Made by a program: the position numbers and the translations under genes
Shown: positions 20,601 through 32,180 of the stretch, one piece after another
Position numbering within the stretch: the stretch's first letter is position 1
How the letters are laid out: the number at the start of each line of letters is the position of its first letter
Assembly: GCA_019279435.1 (NCBI GenBank)
Contig: JAAALK010001273.1
Location: 27,022-91,021 of the forward strand
Direction of reading: 5' to 3'
Length of the DNA stretch: 64,000 nucleotides
DNA from: Zizania palustris
Lineage: Eukaryota > Streptophyta > Magnoliopsida > Poales > Poaceae
The notes under the pieces: generated by a model
Databases searched by the model: none
What the model was told of the DNA's origin: nothing
Seen by the model: the letters and a program-made list of their open reading frames with translations, nothing else

Positions 20601-21570
20601 ACTTCGACAGGGGCTCTACTGGCTGACAATTGTAAGAGACGCGGAGGAGTTGGTTCGAACCTGCCAAGGATGCCAGTGGATGGGAAGACGAAGCCACCGT
20701 CTACCAGTACCACTTCAAGTTATTGCCCCGGTATGGCCAATGGCTCGGTGGGGCATGGACCTCATCGGCCCTTTTCCAATGGCCAAGGGCAGCTAGAAGT
20801 TTGCAGTGGTAACAATCGAATATTTTTCTAAGTGGGTCGAAGAAAAACCCTTGACCGCTATCACTTCAAGGAATGTGCAAAAATTTTTCTGGCAAAATAT
20901 TATATACATGTTCGGAGTACCAAGGGAGCTAACTGTGGATAATGGAACCCAGTTCGAAGCTGACATATTCAAAGAATTTTGTGAAGAGCTGGGCATTAAG
21001 TTATGCTTCGCAGTAGTGCGCCACCCGCAGTCCAACGAAGCCGTCGAGCGAGCCAACGGGAATATTCTCTCCGGTTTAAATCGAAGGATTGTCGGGTTGA
21101 CTAAGGGGTTGTGGGTCGAAGAGCTCCCCAAGATTTTATGGTCCATTCGGACCACTCAGGCCAGGTCCACAGGCTTTACCACATTTAGACTACTATTCGG
21201 AGATGAGGCCATGACTTCTACGGAGCTCAGGGGTGGATCCCTTCATGTAGTACAACCCGGAGACGAAGACGAGAGGAACACTTCGCTAGACTTGTCAGAA
21301 GAAACAAGGCTTCGAGTTGTCGCCAATCTGACGAAGTACCAAGACCAAACAAAAACATGGTATGACCCAAAGATAAAGCTGAACGAGCTTAGACTAGGTC
21401 ATTTAGTTTTGCGAAGTGTAATAGCCCCGGGGAAGCTAGGAAATAAATGGGAAGGACCATACATTAGCCTACGCTCAGGGCGCCCTGGATCGTTTAAATT
21501 AGCTAATTTAGAAGGGGAAGAATTGAAACATGCATGGCATGCGGAGCACCTTAAGCGATACTACGCTTAG
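17646..21570 (+). pseudogene. Element B pol remnant (protease, RT, two RNase H, integrase)
   Basis: Protease shows ILVDGGSSADI. RT shows KWRMCIDFTSLN and YMDDIVIK (about 19034). The first RNase H region has the LLYLAATGSA block. The second RNase H shows TTNNIAEYEG, KTDSQVVAGHV and PRTDNQLADILA. Integrase shows the HEGLCGSH...CQGCQWMG finger, GMDLIGPF, TVDNGTQF and NEAVERANG, so all three acidic residues are still readable. At least seven in-frame stops interrupt it (near 18129, 18261, 18579, 19269, 19909, 19924 and 20794), plus a frame change near 19290. Several are CAG-to-TAG relative to element D. Confidence 0.88.
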
Positions 21571-21755
21571 GGGCTCCTTGTAATCAATTGTAAAGTTCCT
21601 TTTCTAAATAAAGTGGAGGTTCGAATCTTGTTTGCTCTCCGAATATCCCTTACTCCTGGTGGACGCATTAGGAGGAAGGAGATGCTTGCGGAGTCAAGCA
21701 TCTTTCTAAGGACCCGGGCAACAGCCTGCGAACCATTGGTTCAAGGGCTTCGCTG

Positions 21756-22026
21756 CCAGCCTACGAATTCCAGGCTCCGGCTTGTTAGGATCCGTAGAAG
21801 AGTCTAAGGACTTTAAAAGAACAGATTTCCAGCCTCCGGGTTCGAAGCATCTGTAAAAGAGTCGAAGGGTGGCCAGCCTACGGATTCCAGGCTCCGGCTT
21901 GTTAGGATCCGTAGAAGAGTCTAAGGACTTTAAAAGAACAGATTTCGGGCCTCCGGGTTCGAAGCATCTGTAAAAGAGCCGAAGGTGGCCAGCCTACGGA
22001 TTCCAGGCTTTAGCTGCAGCCTTGTA
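21756..22026 (+). repeat. 117-bp tandem repeats in the element B tail
   Basis: Units starting CCAGCCTACG lie at 21756, 21873 and 21989 (spacing 117 and 116 bp); the third is partial. Each contains CTTGTTAGGATCCGTAGAAG and TCGAAGCATCTGTAAAAGAG. The mirror copy is at about 55915-56185. Confidence 0.85.
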
Positions 22027-22054
22027 CCTCCTATAGGAGATGTCGGTCCTAACA
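22027..22054 (-). repeat. 28-bp remnant of an element A-type LTR start
   Basis: On the - strand it reads TGTTAGGACCGACATCTC and then a CTATAGGAGG end. This matches the first ~28 bases of element A's LTR (14576 downward) with one difference, then switches abruptly into the element B tail. The mirror copy is at 55887-55914. Confidence 0.7.
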
Positions 22055-22475
22055 GGCGTCCTGTGGCGAATTGCAAAATACCGTCACAACAATAAGTCGT
22101 CAATATATCGACGATATATCGATGCCATAACAACTATTAACAGCACATGAATCTAGGGTGAAGCAATCAATCACGAAGTCTTCGTACCCAATCAGTGTTC
22201 GAAAAATCATGCGTCGTCCGCCACTTGCCGAGTTGCATCATGCTCCGGCGCCACGCGCCGTGCTCCAGAGGGGAGAACGGCGATCTGAGAAGGCCTGCCA
22301 CAGCCAGAGGGGAAGCAAGGTGAAGGGAAGAGAACGCCGAGGAGAGAAGTGAAAATGAAGAAAGACAATGCGGGGAAGGAGAGGAAAATGAATTCTAGGA
22401 AGAGGAAAGATGCCTCGGGACCAGACCAATGACGCCTTGGGACCGGTGTTTGCTTCTTGGAACATGAAAAGACTC
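22055..22475. other. Target sequence of Copia C, possible DNA-element remnant
   Basis: Contains an ATATATCGACGATATATCGA-type palindrome near 22102-22120, then GC-rich sequence with no coding domain. Its mirror is 55466-55886. Joined across Copia C it would continue to 37703 and the GCCTAGGCG cluster at 37517, so the two pieces may be one older DNA element. That is an inference. Confidence 0.4.
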
Positions 22476-22727
22476 TCAAGTGTTAGCATATTCTGTTATG
22501 GGTTGGGTTCGGCCAGGCCATTCCCTCCTGTTCGGCCAGGCCATTCCCTCCTGTCCTGGTTTTTATATCCTTGGCAAGGGGTTATCTTCTAGACTAGTAA
22601 TTCAGTTATAAAGTAGTTATCCCCTTGCCTCTATATACGTACCTAATCATGGCTCAGGAGACCGGGTTCCCCCTTCCTCTCCACCTTCCGCTGCTCCCTG
22701 ATCGAGGCAAGGAACCCTGTTCTTCCC

Positions 22728-22896
22728 TGCCTTCGGCACAGGGAACCCTTCCTCCCTCCCTTCGGCACAAGGAGATAGGGGGTTCGGTCAGGACCTCTTC
22801 CTCCCTCCCTTCGGCACAGGGAGATAGGGGTTCGGTCAGGACCTCTTCCTCCCTCCCTTCGGCACAGGGAACCCCTCTTCCTCCCTCCCTTCGGCT
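22728..22896 (+). repeat. 48-bp tandem repeats in the Copia C leader
   Basis: About three and a half copies of a unit containing CTTCCTCCCTCCCTTCGGCA, CAGGGAGATAGGGG and TTCGGTCAGGACC. It occupies the position where the LTR end and primer-binding site should be. The mirror is at about 55045-55213. Confidence 0.8.
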
Positions 22897-22912
22897 GCCC
22901 TCCCTGCTCAGC

Positions 22913-24023
22913 ATGGCCGGGTCTCCCCCCACCTCTGTCGTCGACCCTGCAGACCTCGTTCATTGCAACGACAACGACGAGCCAAGGCGTCTCGCTGACA
23001 CCCCGCATGGCTGCCCGTGAGGCTGCCCTTGCAGAAGCACAGGCCGCTGAAGAAGAAGCTGCTGTTGCCTCTTCCGATCGTGACGCTGCCACCGAGCGCA
23101 TCCGTGCTACTCTAGCACGAGTAGCCAAAGCTCGGGCCGACGCTGCCGCTGCAGCTGACCCCATCTCGCCTCCTCCGGGGGACGGCCTGGACGTCTCCAA
23201 CGCCATGGCCCTTCACGAAGCAGCCGCTATCCTCAACCTCCACGCTCAGGCGGTCTCTGTTCAGAACGCCCATAGCCTGGTTCCCATCACCCTTGACACA
23301 ACCGGCAACTACTCAAGATGGCGCGAACAATTCCTCCTCGCCGTCACAAAGTATTCGCTGCAAGATCATATCTTTAGCGACCACGCTACCTCGGCCTTGC
23401 CTGATTGGACGCGGATGAACGCCGTGGTGAAATCTTAGCTCTACAGCACGACTTCTTCTGATCTTGCTGAGGCCGTCATTGATCACCGCGCCACCGCCCG
23501 AGAAGCTTGGCTTGCCATCGAGGGTCACATTCTTGGGAATCAGGAGACCTGCGCCTTACACCTTGACGCCAAGTTTCGTGCCTTCGCGCAAGGGGATCTT
23601 TCCATCACCGAGTACTGCAAGCGTTTCAAGAAGATGGCCGACGATCTTGGCGATCTTGGCGAACACGTGATCGACCGCACCTTGGTCCTCAATGTTATTC
23701 GCGGGCTCAACGAACGCTACAAGGACATCGGTGTTCACCTCCGGCGCGGGCGCCCCTTTCCCTCCTTTGCTGCTGTTCGAAATGAGCTTCTCCTTGAGGA
23801 GATTAATATGGTTCAGCACCCCGCTGCCCCCCCACTGCCTTCGTCGCTGTCCCCTCTGCACCCAGCAGTGCGCACCAATTGAAGGCAGCACACCTCGAAC
23901 CGGCGCCCCAAAACAGAACAAGAAAAAGAAACAGAAGGGGCGCAATTCTTCAGGTGGCCCTCCTGCCCCAGCCGGCAGCAGCCCCTCCCCTAATCCTGGA
24001 TCCACAACCGGGCCCAACGGGAC
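22913..24023 (+). pseudogene. Copia C gag (left copy), broken
   Basis: Starts MAGSPPTSVVDPADLV. Contains the Copia gag blocks LDTTGNYSRWREQFLLAV, EAWLAIEGHILGN and FKKMADDLGDLGEHV. There is a premature TAG at 23436, where a Trp is usual in the family; the stop is shared with the right copy. The left copy also has one extra C near 23002 that breaks the frame; the right copy (54503-55027) is open there. Element D interrupts the sequence at 24028. Confidence 0.85.
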
Positions 24024-24028
24024 GTGGC

Positions 24029-24740
24029 TGTTGGGACGACGGATCGAACCAGCAGGTTTTTAGTGGAAAACAAGAGTGGTGTATTCAATGCCTTGGACTA
24101 CCTGCCCGTTACAACTGTAGTGAGGGGTATTTATAGGGCGCCCCGCCCAGAGGACTAAGCGCTTTCGGGCTGCCAACGGCCACCCGACCGACCCTGACCG
24201 GCAGTACAGACAAAGAGATACGTAGTACAGACAAGAAGATTCGACTCTGACAGCGTATCGGCCGTGTCGGGTGCTTCCTGCGCCGCCCGACACGGCTCAG
24301 AAGATCGTGATCCTGTCCTTTCGCACGACCGCCTGGTCCTTTTCCCGCCAAGACTCTCTTTGGGCTCGTCTCGCCGGGCCAGCCGAGAGCCCCGGGCCTT
24401 CAGCCTCCAGAGGACGAGCTCCTGTGTCCTACGCCGAAGGGCGGCCTCCGGCTTTGCTCCTCCGGAAGGTGACCTCCGGCCACGCTCCTCCGGACGGTGA
24501 CCTCCGGCCACGCTCCTCCGGAAGGCGGCCTCCGGCCACGCTCCTCCGGAAGGCGGCCTCCGGCCACGCTCCTCCGGAAGGTGACCTCCGGCCACGCTCC
24601 TCCGGAAGGTGACCTCCGGCCACGCTCCTCCGGAAGGTGACCTCCGGCCACGCTCCTCCGGAAGGTGGCCTCCGTCATCAAGCCTAGGCCCTCCGGCTAG
24701 GGGCCCATCCCGCTGACTCCAGGGATTATCTCCCCCAACA
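24029..24740 (-). repeat. 3' LTR of element D (left copy)
   Basis: 712 bp. Carries eight copies of the 28-bp unit and CCTATAAATACCCC. It lacks the one-base insertion present in the right-hand 3' LTR. Confidence 0.92.
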
Positions 24741-25186
24741 GTAGCCCCTCGCTTCTTCCCGCTCGTAGTCCTGCAATAGGAGGGGGTGGAAGCGCACAAG
24801 ATAATCCCGCCAATTCACAAGAGTGCGTACCTCGCTTTAAGGCGCTGCATCCGCCGGGGCGCTGGAGCGCACTGAGACGGGGAGTCGAGAGACCGGGGAA
24901 TTAGACCTTGCCTCGGGCTTCCGCCTGTCTCCAAGACACCGAGGGGGGTTGACCGAGCTGACCGGAGACTGGCGCATCTTGACTGCGGGGGCTCCAACCC
25001 CGAGGGGCCGGGCGAGCACCGCCGAGAGCAGTTAGTACGCGCGCCGGCGGCACCGAAGAGGCGGATCGCCGGGAGACCGCCCCCGCGCCCCAATGCGCCA
25101 GCCAGCTTTGAATGCGGCGCCGCGTAAACCGCCACGTTCACACGCTAACCGAAACGGGAGCCGAACCGCCAGCCTTTCCGAAAGAC

Positions 25187-28100
25187 GTATATATACTCGC
25201 CCTTCACGGCTTCTTCTTCCTTCACCCTCACGCGTCAATCGCGACCGCTTAGTCCATTGCCTACTCGCCCTCTGAGCCCTACGCTCCTTCCACCCGCTCT
25301 TCCAAGAATGTCGAGGAAGCCGGTTCCCGCGATGGCGATGGACCCCGCGTTTCTTGCAGCGCCAGATGACGGCCGCGGCGACGGCGGCGGCGACAGACAC
25401 GCCAGAGGTGCGCGGCGCGCGCGAGCTCCGCCCCGCTTCCGAGCGATTCCGAGAACAGACGCTGGAGCTCGGGGCGTCTGCCTGCACTGAAGCCTCGATC
25501 GAGCAGGCGACCAGGAACCGCCTCGGCCCAGAGACGCCGGCGAGAAGGCCGGGGCGGGAGACGGCTCCGCGGCCGCGGGAAGGCGAGGTCGTCGTCTTCG
25601 AAGCCTTCTTCGACGCGGGCCTGGGGTTCCCTGCCTCAGAGCTTCTTGCTGGGGTCCTGGAGGCGTTCCATCTGGAGCTCCCGCAGCTGTCCCCCAACGC
25701 CGTGGCCCGCCTCGCCATCTTCGAGTGGGCCATGCGCGCTGAAGGCTGCGAAGGGAGGGCGGAGGTCTTCGCTGAGATGCACGAAGCCCTCTGCCAACCG
25801 AAGAAAAAGGACGGCCGGGTGCTGGCCTTCGGGAGCATCAACTTCCAGCTCCGGAGGAGGTACGCGGACTCCTTCCCGGCGAAGGCCACCAACGAAAGGT
25901 GGTACTCGAAGTGGGTGAATCGGTGGTTCTACGTTCGCGTAGGGCTCACCTCCGGCTTGGCCGGAATACCGCGCCACATCTGGTTCCGGAGAGAGGCGCG
26001 GGTCGAAGTCAACTCCGGGGCCATCTCGGCGAGGGTACAACTTCTCCAAATCGTCGCCCGCCGGATGAGCATGCGGGACTTGGCGGAGGAGTTCGTGGCC
26101 CTCGAGATCCCCCCGCTGAAGGAGGAGTGGCCCGCCTTGCTCCGGAGCAGCCGGGACGCGTCGGTGCCGACGGAGCTCTCTCGCCAGCTTGGTAAGTCTC
26201 AGCTTTCTTTCGCCTTCAGTCTTGCTTTTGCGTGCTTGAGGGATACCCCGGCCCTGACGAAAAGGTGCAGGATCACTCGTCGCTCGGACACCCGAAGAGA
26301 TCGCTCGCTTGGCGGAGAGGATCCTGGGGGTTCCCACCGCGACCGAGCGGGCCCGCCGGTTGGAGCTGGTGGGCTCCTGGGAACGCTCCAACAGAGTGTG
26401 GGGGGCGCTCGAGCTCACGCCCCCGCCTCTGCCGAGGGCGAGATCCTCCGGGACGTCTCGAAGAGGAAGGCGGGCGATGCGGACGGCTGCTCTTCTCCGA
26501 GCCGCTCGAAGAAGAAGAGGATCGTGAGGGGGCCGAAGCGCACGTCGCCGGGACCTTCCTCGGCCTCTCGCTCGGAGGGAGGGGGCTCCAGCGAAGGAGT
26601 CCAGTCAGAGTCAGGAGATCCTCCGGAGGTCCCGGCTCCGATTCCACCGATCCAGCCGAGCACCGGGGGGCGCGAGGATGTTCTCCTTCGCCCGAACCCC
26701 ACGGAGCCCGCGCCGGGCGCCAATCAAGAGTCACGCGTCGCCGGAGTGACGCCCCGCCCGGGACCCGCTCCTCCCCGATACCCGTTTCAGCGGGCGGCTC
26801 CGCGGGTTCCCTCGAAAGCAGGGCTACGGACAGCTTGGGCCACGGGGCCTAGCTGACCCACTCGCCGGCGTTGAAAGGAGCGCCTACAAGGAGGCGGAGC
26901 TGGCCGCGGCGGTGGCGGGCTCTCCGCCGAACTCCATCGATAACCTTTTCTTCCGCCCAAGCCCGTCGGGCCACTTCCAGCCTCCGGACCGCGTCGACGA
27001 TTACTGCGGACGCGGGTACGGTAACTTCGTCACGCCTCTCCGTGCGCAAGGAGCTTTCCTGTATTTAACTCCCGTTTGCTCGTGCAGGTACTTCGGCCGG
27101 AGGCATGGAGCTAGCCGACCGCCGCCCGGCAGATGCTCCGGATGCGAGGTCCGGAGCCCCTGTCACCGCGAAGGGGGGGGCTTGAATCCGCAAGACGAGG
27201 CGGAGTCCCGGAGCGCCGAGGGGGCCCCTCAGGAGCCCGCCGGGGGCGTCGGGGTCCGGCATCAGCCTCCCACCGACCTACGAACCGCGCGCGGCTCCGT
27301 GCCGCTTCTGCGCCCTTTCCTGACGGTGGGGGAGGACTTCGCCTCGAGAGTGGCCCCGATCCACGACTACTACCTGCGGCTGCGCGATGCCCCGGTGATA
27401 GGCGAGCTGGGGGCGATCGGATAGCTTGGACCTCGGAAGGGCCATCGAGACGGCCGCGGGCCAGGTACTTTCCTTGGACGCTCTTGACGCCCTCGCGCGG
27501 CTCTTCTGACCACTTCTCCGCATGCAGGTGGTGGCGCTGGCGCAGGGGCAGATGTCTGCTCTGCTTCTCGAGCGGGAACATCACGAGGCGTACGCCGCAG
27601 GGCTCGCGTCCCGGGTGGCGGCCGCGGAGAGATTGGCCCGCGAGCGCTCGTTGGAGGCCGAGGTCCTTCGATCCCAGGCGTCGAAGGTGACGGCGCTGGA
27701 GGCCCAAGCAGCGGAGGCGGACTCGCTCAGGGCCCGCGTCGCGGAGTTGAAGGGGCTCTGGGCCAGGGCCGCCCGTGCCGACGAGCTGGAAGCGGAGGTC
27801 AGCGCCCTCCGAACCAGAGCCGCTGAGGCGGAGGTACTCCGGGCCCGGGCCTCGGAGGCTGATCGGCTCGAAGAAGAGGCTTCCCGGCTCCAAGCTCGGG
27901 CCTCGGAGGCGGAACGCAAGGTCGAAGCCCTCGGAGCTCGGGTGACTCATTTGGAGGAGGTCGAGGCGGGCCTCAACTCGCGGAACGGGAAGGCCGCCGA
28001 GGAGCTCGCCGAGGCCGGGAAGACGGCGGCCGAGGCCGCCGAATCCTTGCGGAAGATGTTGGCGCGCTACGGCACTGGCTGCGGCACGTTCGACATCGCC

Positions 28101-28463
28101 CGGGAGCCCCTGGTCCGCCGAGTGAAGTTCGTTCGATTTGCCGTCCGGCAGATACAGCTTGCCATGGATCAATACGGCGAGGTGTCCGCCCGGGTGGCAG
28201 CGTACGGAATCCTCCGGCACCTCGAGGCGTCCGGGCTTCCGCTTCCTTCGCCTTCGAGCCCGCACCCGGTCGCCTTCACGGGGGACCACCTTCGGACGCC
28301 AAGCTCCGCCCTGACCCAAGCTTGGAGGGCGCTCAAGGCGACCTGGCAGACTGAAGGCCCTGCGGCGATCCAGGCTTGGCTGGAGGAAGCACTCCGCGCG
28401 CGCGACCCTCCAGCCCCTTCGAACCCTTTAGCCTCGGCCCGTTTGCCGGACCCGCAGGTGTAG
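25187..28463 (+). CDS. Antisense multi-exon gene of element D (left copy), frame-disrupted
   Basis: Mirror of the gene described at 49477-52632. A TATA box GTATATATAC lies at 25187-25196 and the start codon at 25308. Introns are at 26192-26270, 27016-27087 and 27465-27527, and the stop is at 28463. The last exon (27528-28463) is open and identical in length to the right copy. Compared with the right copy, extra bases near 25347 and 27002, and an 8-G run near 27173, break the frame. These may be sequencing errors. Confidence 0.65.
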
Positions 28464-29184
28464 CTCTAGGGGTTGGTCCTCAGCCTTATCCTGTAATAGT
28501 TTTAGGGAACTTAGTCATATTAATAAAGACTACTTTTTCGGACTTACTCAGGGTGTTTGCGGTCGCGATCTTGGATGTCGAGGTACTTGAACCGGACGAC
28601 GCCCTTCGGCATCGCTGGGCCATCCTCGAATCTGTGCGGGCGAACCGGCCCGCGCGCTTCGTTCTTCCCCGCGGCAGTGACGGACGGTGGGACTCCGACG
28701 TCCTTCAGGGGGTTTCTGAAGCATGTGAAGGACGAAGAGAGGTGGTCTCGTTCGCCGTCCTCGTCCTCCGAACCGTTGACTGGTCCGATACGGAGGCTGA
28801 CTTAGGGGGCGCCCCCGAGGGGGGCGGCCTGCGCAGCTGGGCTCAGCTCCAGGAGGACCAGAGACTTTCCGCGCCCAAAAGAAGGAAGAGGAGCGCAGGA
28901 AGAGAAGGAACGGTCCGGTCGGGGGGAGCACGACTTCCGGTCCATCTAACCGAAGGGGCCCGCGGTTCCTTCTTGGCCTGGACGAGAACTTTTCTTAACT
29001 TCCTCCTTGCTTGTAATGAACATTGTATGCTTATGCGCTTGTTATGTACGCTTCATATGCTTGCGCAGCTTCGCCTCGCTCTCTCCTCCTTCCTCCCCCC
29101 CTCTTGGCGGGTAGCTGGTTTACTAGCTGGGCGCTAAGTAGCTTAGGAGAGGAGAGCGGACGGTGCGCGTCACACCGGCGTAGC

Positions 29185-29925
29185 TCTGAATCCGAGCGTG
29201 AGGGCGTCGAGCCGGAGCTCGGAACCCGAATATGAGGGCGCGTCGAGCCGGAGCTCGGAGCCCGAATGCGAGGGTGCGTCGAGCATAGCTCGGAACCCGA
29301 ATATGAGGGCGCGTCGAGCCGGCTCGGAGCCCGAATGCGAGGGTGCGTCGAGGCATAGCTCGAACCCAATTGGGGGGCGCGTCGAGCCGGAGCTCGGAAC
29401 CCGAATGTGAGGGCGCGTCGAGCCGGAGCTCGGACCCGATGTGAGGGTGCGTCGAGGCATATCTCGGAACCCGAATATGAGGGCGCGTCGAGCCGGAGCT
29501 CGGAGCCCGAATGCGAGGGTGCGTCGAGGCATAGCTCAGAACCCAATTGCGAGGGGCGTCGAGCATAGCTCGGAACCCGAATGCGAGGGTGCGTCGAGGC
29601 ATAGCTCGGAACCCGAATGCGAGGGTGCGTCGAGCCGGAGCTCGGGACCCGAGTGAGGTGCGTCGAGGCATAGCTCGGAACCCGAGTGTGAGGGTGCGTC
29701 GAGGCATAGCTCGGAACCCGAATATGAGGGCGCGTCGAGGCATAGCTCGGAACCCGAATGCGAGGGTGCGTCGAGCCGGAGCTCGGACCCGAGTGTGAGG
29801 GTGCGTCGAGGCATAGCTCGGAACCCGAGTGTGAGGGTGCGTCGAGGCATAGCTCGGAACCCGAATATGAGGGCGCGTCGAGCCGGAGCTCGGAGCCCGA
29901 ATGCGAGGGTGCGTCGCGATTTGTG
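29185..29925 (-). repeat. 36-bp minisatellite of element D (left copy)
   Basis: About 20 copies of the same 36-bp unit as at 47995-48755, with many single-base losses relative to the right copy. Confidence 0.85.
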
Positions 29926-30009
29926 TCGGTCGAATAGTTGGCTGAAAATTTTATTTCCCAGATGGGGGATACAACAGGCGGCGATGGCCGCAAATAAGTA
30001 CATTGGTAG

Positions 30010-32180
30010 TGTTACGGAAAGTAGCGCTTCAGGTCCCCAGCGTGCCACGAATGCTTCAGCTCTTCGCCTTCTAGTGTAGCGAGACGGTAGGACCCCGGCC
30101 GTCCGCTTCGTAACGATGTACGGTCCGTCCCATTTGTTGCCCAACTTGGAGGGAGCGACCACTGCGCGGAGGACGAGGGCCTCCTGGTTGAACTCGTTGC
30201 GCTTAACCTTGGTATCATACCACCCCTTGTCTCCTTCTGATAGTGGGACAGGTTGGCGACGCGCGCAGCCGCGTTTCTTCCGCTAGGTCAGGGAGACGGC
30301 GCGCTCATCTTCAACTTCTGGTGCTACGACGCGCAGTGAACCGGCGCGGAGCTCCGTTGGCGTCATCGCTTCGTCGCCGAACAGAAGGCGGAACGGGGTG
30401 AAGCCCGTTGCCCGGGAAACGGTCGTCCGGATGGACCATAAACCTTGGGTAGTTCGTCGGGCCACGTGCCCGGGCCAACCCGACAATACGCTTATGAAGG
30501 CGGACAGAATGTGCCCGTTGCTCGCTCCACCTGCGCCGTTAGACTGGGGGTCGCCGCACGGCCGCGAAGCAAAGCTGAACTCCCAGCTCTCACGAATGCC
30601 CGGAAGCTGCCGGCATCAAACTGCGTTCCGTTATCCAATGTGAGCTCTTGGGTCTCCGAACCGCACACGATATGCTGCCAGAAAAACTTCTGGACACTTC
30701 GGATGTGATGGTGTGAGAGGCTCCGCTTCGACCCATTTGGAAAAGTACTCGACTGCGACGACGACGCGTAGGTTTCCCTTCGCTTTGGGGAGTGGACCGA
30801 CGAGGTCCATGCCCCAGCGGGCCAAGGGCCACACAGGAGGGATGGGTAGCAACCTTGCTGGGGGGCGGTGACTGCGTCGCCCATCCACTGGCAACCTTGG
30901 CAGCGCGGACGAGTTCTTCGGCGTCGGCGATGACGGTGGCCGTACACGCCTTGCCGGAGAGCTTTGCCTGCGAGGGCCCGCGGCGCTAAGTGACTGCCGC
31001 ACAACCCTTCATGTATCTCCCGGAGCATGGCGACACCGTCGGAATGCGCGACGCAGCGGAGCACGGGGAACATACTCCGGACTTGTACAGGATTCCATTG
31101 ATGACCTCGAATGACCTTGCGCGGAGTTGCAGGCGAACCTGCTCCGGACTGGATGGACTTCATCGCCGCCGCGAGCGCGCGAGGATGGGCTCGCGCCAAT
31201 CGACGCTGGCTGTACAGAGTACGGGGGCCGGTACAACGACTGTTCGCTCTCCTCCGGGGCGCGGGTCGATCGCCTCGCTTCGATGAATTACCGAAGGCTG
31301 GGCGAGTTCCTCGAAGAAAGCCCCTGGCGGCAAGGCCTGGGCGCCGGCCCCGGCCTTAGCGAGGGCACCGCTTGGGCGTTTCGCTTCGCGGGATGTTCTG
31401 AACGGAGATGCCCTTGAAGGAGGCTTCGAACTTGCGGATGGAGTCGAGGTAGGAAGCGAGGTCCGGGTGCTTCGCTCGAAAGGACTTGTCGATGTGTCCG
31501 GCGACCACTTGGGAATCGGTCTTCACGATCACGCTCGCGCGCGCCCAAGCGAGCGCCTTGCGAAGTCCCAAGAGGACACCTTCGTATTCTGCGACGTTTT
31601 AGTGGCCTTGAAGCTAGCCGGGCGGAGTACAGGGCCTGCCACCCAAGGGGAGATGATACTGCTCCGGCTCCGGCCCCGAGGCCTGGTAAGCGCCGTCCGT
31701 AAAAATGGTCCAAATTTCTTCGCCCGTGCTGGCGCTCGCGGGCTCTCGGCCCCTCCATTCCGCGACGAAGTCAGCGAGAATCTGGGATTTAACGGCCGTC
31801 CGGGCAACGAAGGAGATCCCGAACGGGGCCAGCTCTACCGCCCACTTCCCGATGCGACCAGTGGCGTCTTTGTTTCGGAACATGTCGCCCAACGGATAGG
31901 CTGTTGGGATGATGATGTCGTGGGCCAAGAAGTATGCCGAAGCTTTCGGAGGCCATGACGAGGGCATAAGCCACCTTCTCTAGCTCGGAGTATCTGGCCT
32001 TGGCGTCGGCGAGAACCTCGGAGACGAAGTAGACGGCCGCTGAACTAGCTTCCCGCCGCACTCTTCCTCCTGGACCAGGCCTCGCTTGCGCGGTGCCAGA
32101 GGCGTCGAGATAAACCAGCAAGGGACTGCCGGCCCGTGGTGTGGCGAGGGCCACGAGGCCGAGAGATAATCCTTGATTTG
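30010..32180 (-). pseudogene. 3' part of element D pol (left copy), riddled with indels
   Basis: Covers the end of RT-RNase H through integrase (LVYLDASGTA, TDSQVVAGHIDKSF, SHLAPRALAGK, MDLVGPLPKAKG, LDNGTQFDAGSF, LLFGDEAMT) in many short frames. The partner at 45688-47900 is open throughout except for one frameshift. The contig ends inside the first RNase H region. Confidence 0.85.

Larger units (their letters stand above)
15524..22026 (+). mobile_element. Tat-type Ty3/gypsy element B (left copy), lacking a 3' LTR
   Basis: The 5' LTR is 15524-16019 (TGTTGGGGGAAAATGC to CAACA), with TATAAATA at about 15840. It is followed by TTGGCGCCGTCCGTGGGG, the primer-binding-region motif shared with element D. 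Gag, protease, RT-RNase H, a second RNase H and integrase follow in Ty3 order to 21570. Then comes a ~450-bp tail with 117-bp tandem repeats. No 3' LTR is found: sequence breaks at 22026 against a 28-bp piece of element A's LTR start. B sits inside element A's integrase. It is related to D but much more decayed. Confidence 0.85.
22476..24028 (+). mobile_element. 5' part of Ty1/copia element C (left copy)
   Basis: Target duplication TCAAG (22476-22480), then a truncated 5' LTR 22481-22656 (TGTTAGCATATT start, ATATATCC and CTATATAC boxes). A 48-bp tandem-repeat leader and gag follow, interrupted at 24028 by element D. The LTR lacks the last 41 bp present in the 3' LTR at 37708-37924, and no primer-binding site is seen. 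The pol half is not in this contig. Confidence 0.88.
13927..32180 (+). repeat. Left arm of an ~18-kb inverted duplication
   Basis: The arm is the reverse complement of 45688-64000. Landmarks pair with nearly constant coordinate sums: element A LTR edge 14576/63350, element B LTR edge 15524/62408, D LTR edge 24029/53912, antisense intron start 27465/50476. The contig end at 32180 pairs with 45688. Both contain the same nested elements with the same insertion junctions. The outer limit is not seen because the right partner runs off the window. See the findings for the misjoin interpretation. Confidence 0.93.
24029..32180 (-). mobile_element. 3' part of Tat-type element D (left copy), cut by the assembly gap
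   Basis: 3' LTR at 24029-24740 (712 bp), with target duplication half GTGGC at 24024-24028. Then the antisense gene (on + here), the 36-bp minisatellite (about 29185-29925) and the 3' part of pol, ending at the N run. It matches 45688-53912 in reverse. Quality drops toward the gap: 28463-32180 is 72 bases shorter than its partner and pol is broken by many single-base indels absent from the right copy. Confidence 0.92.
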
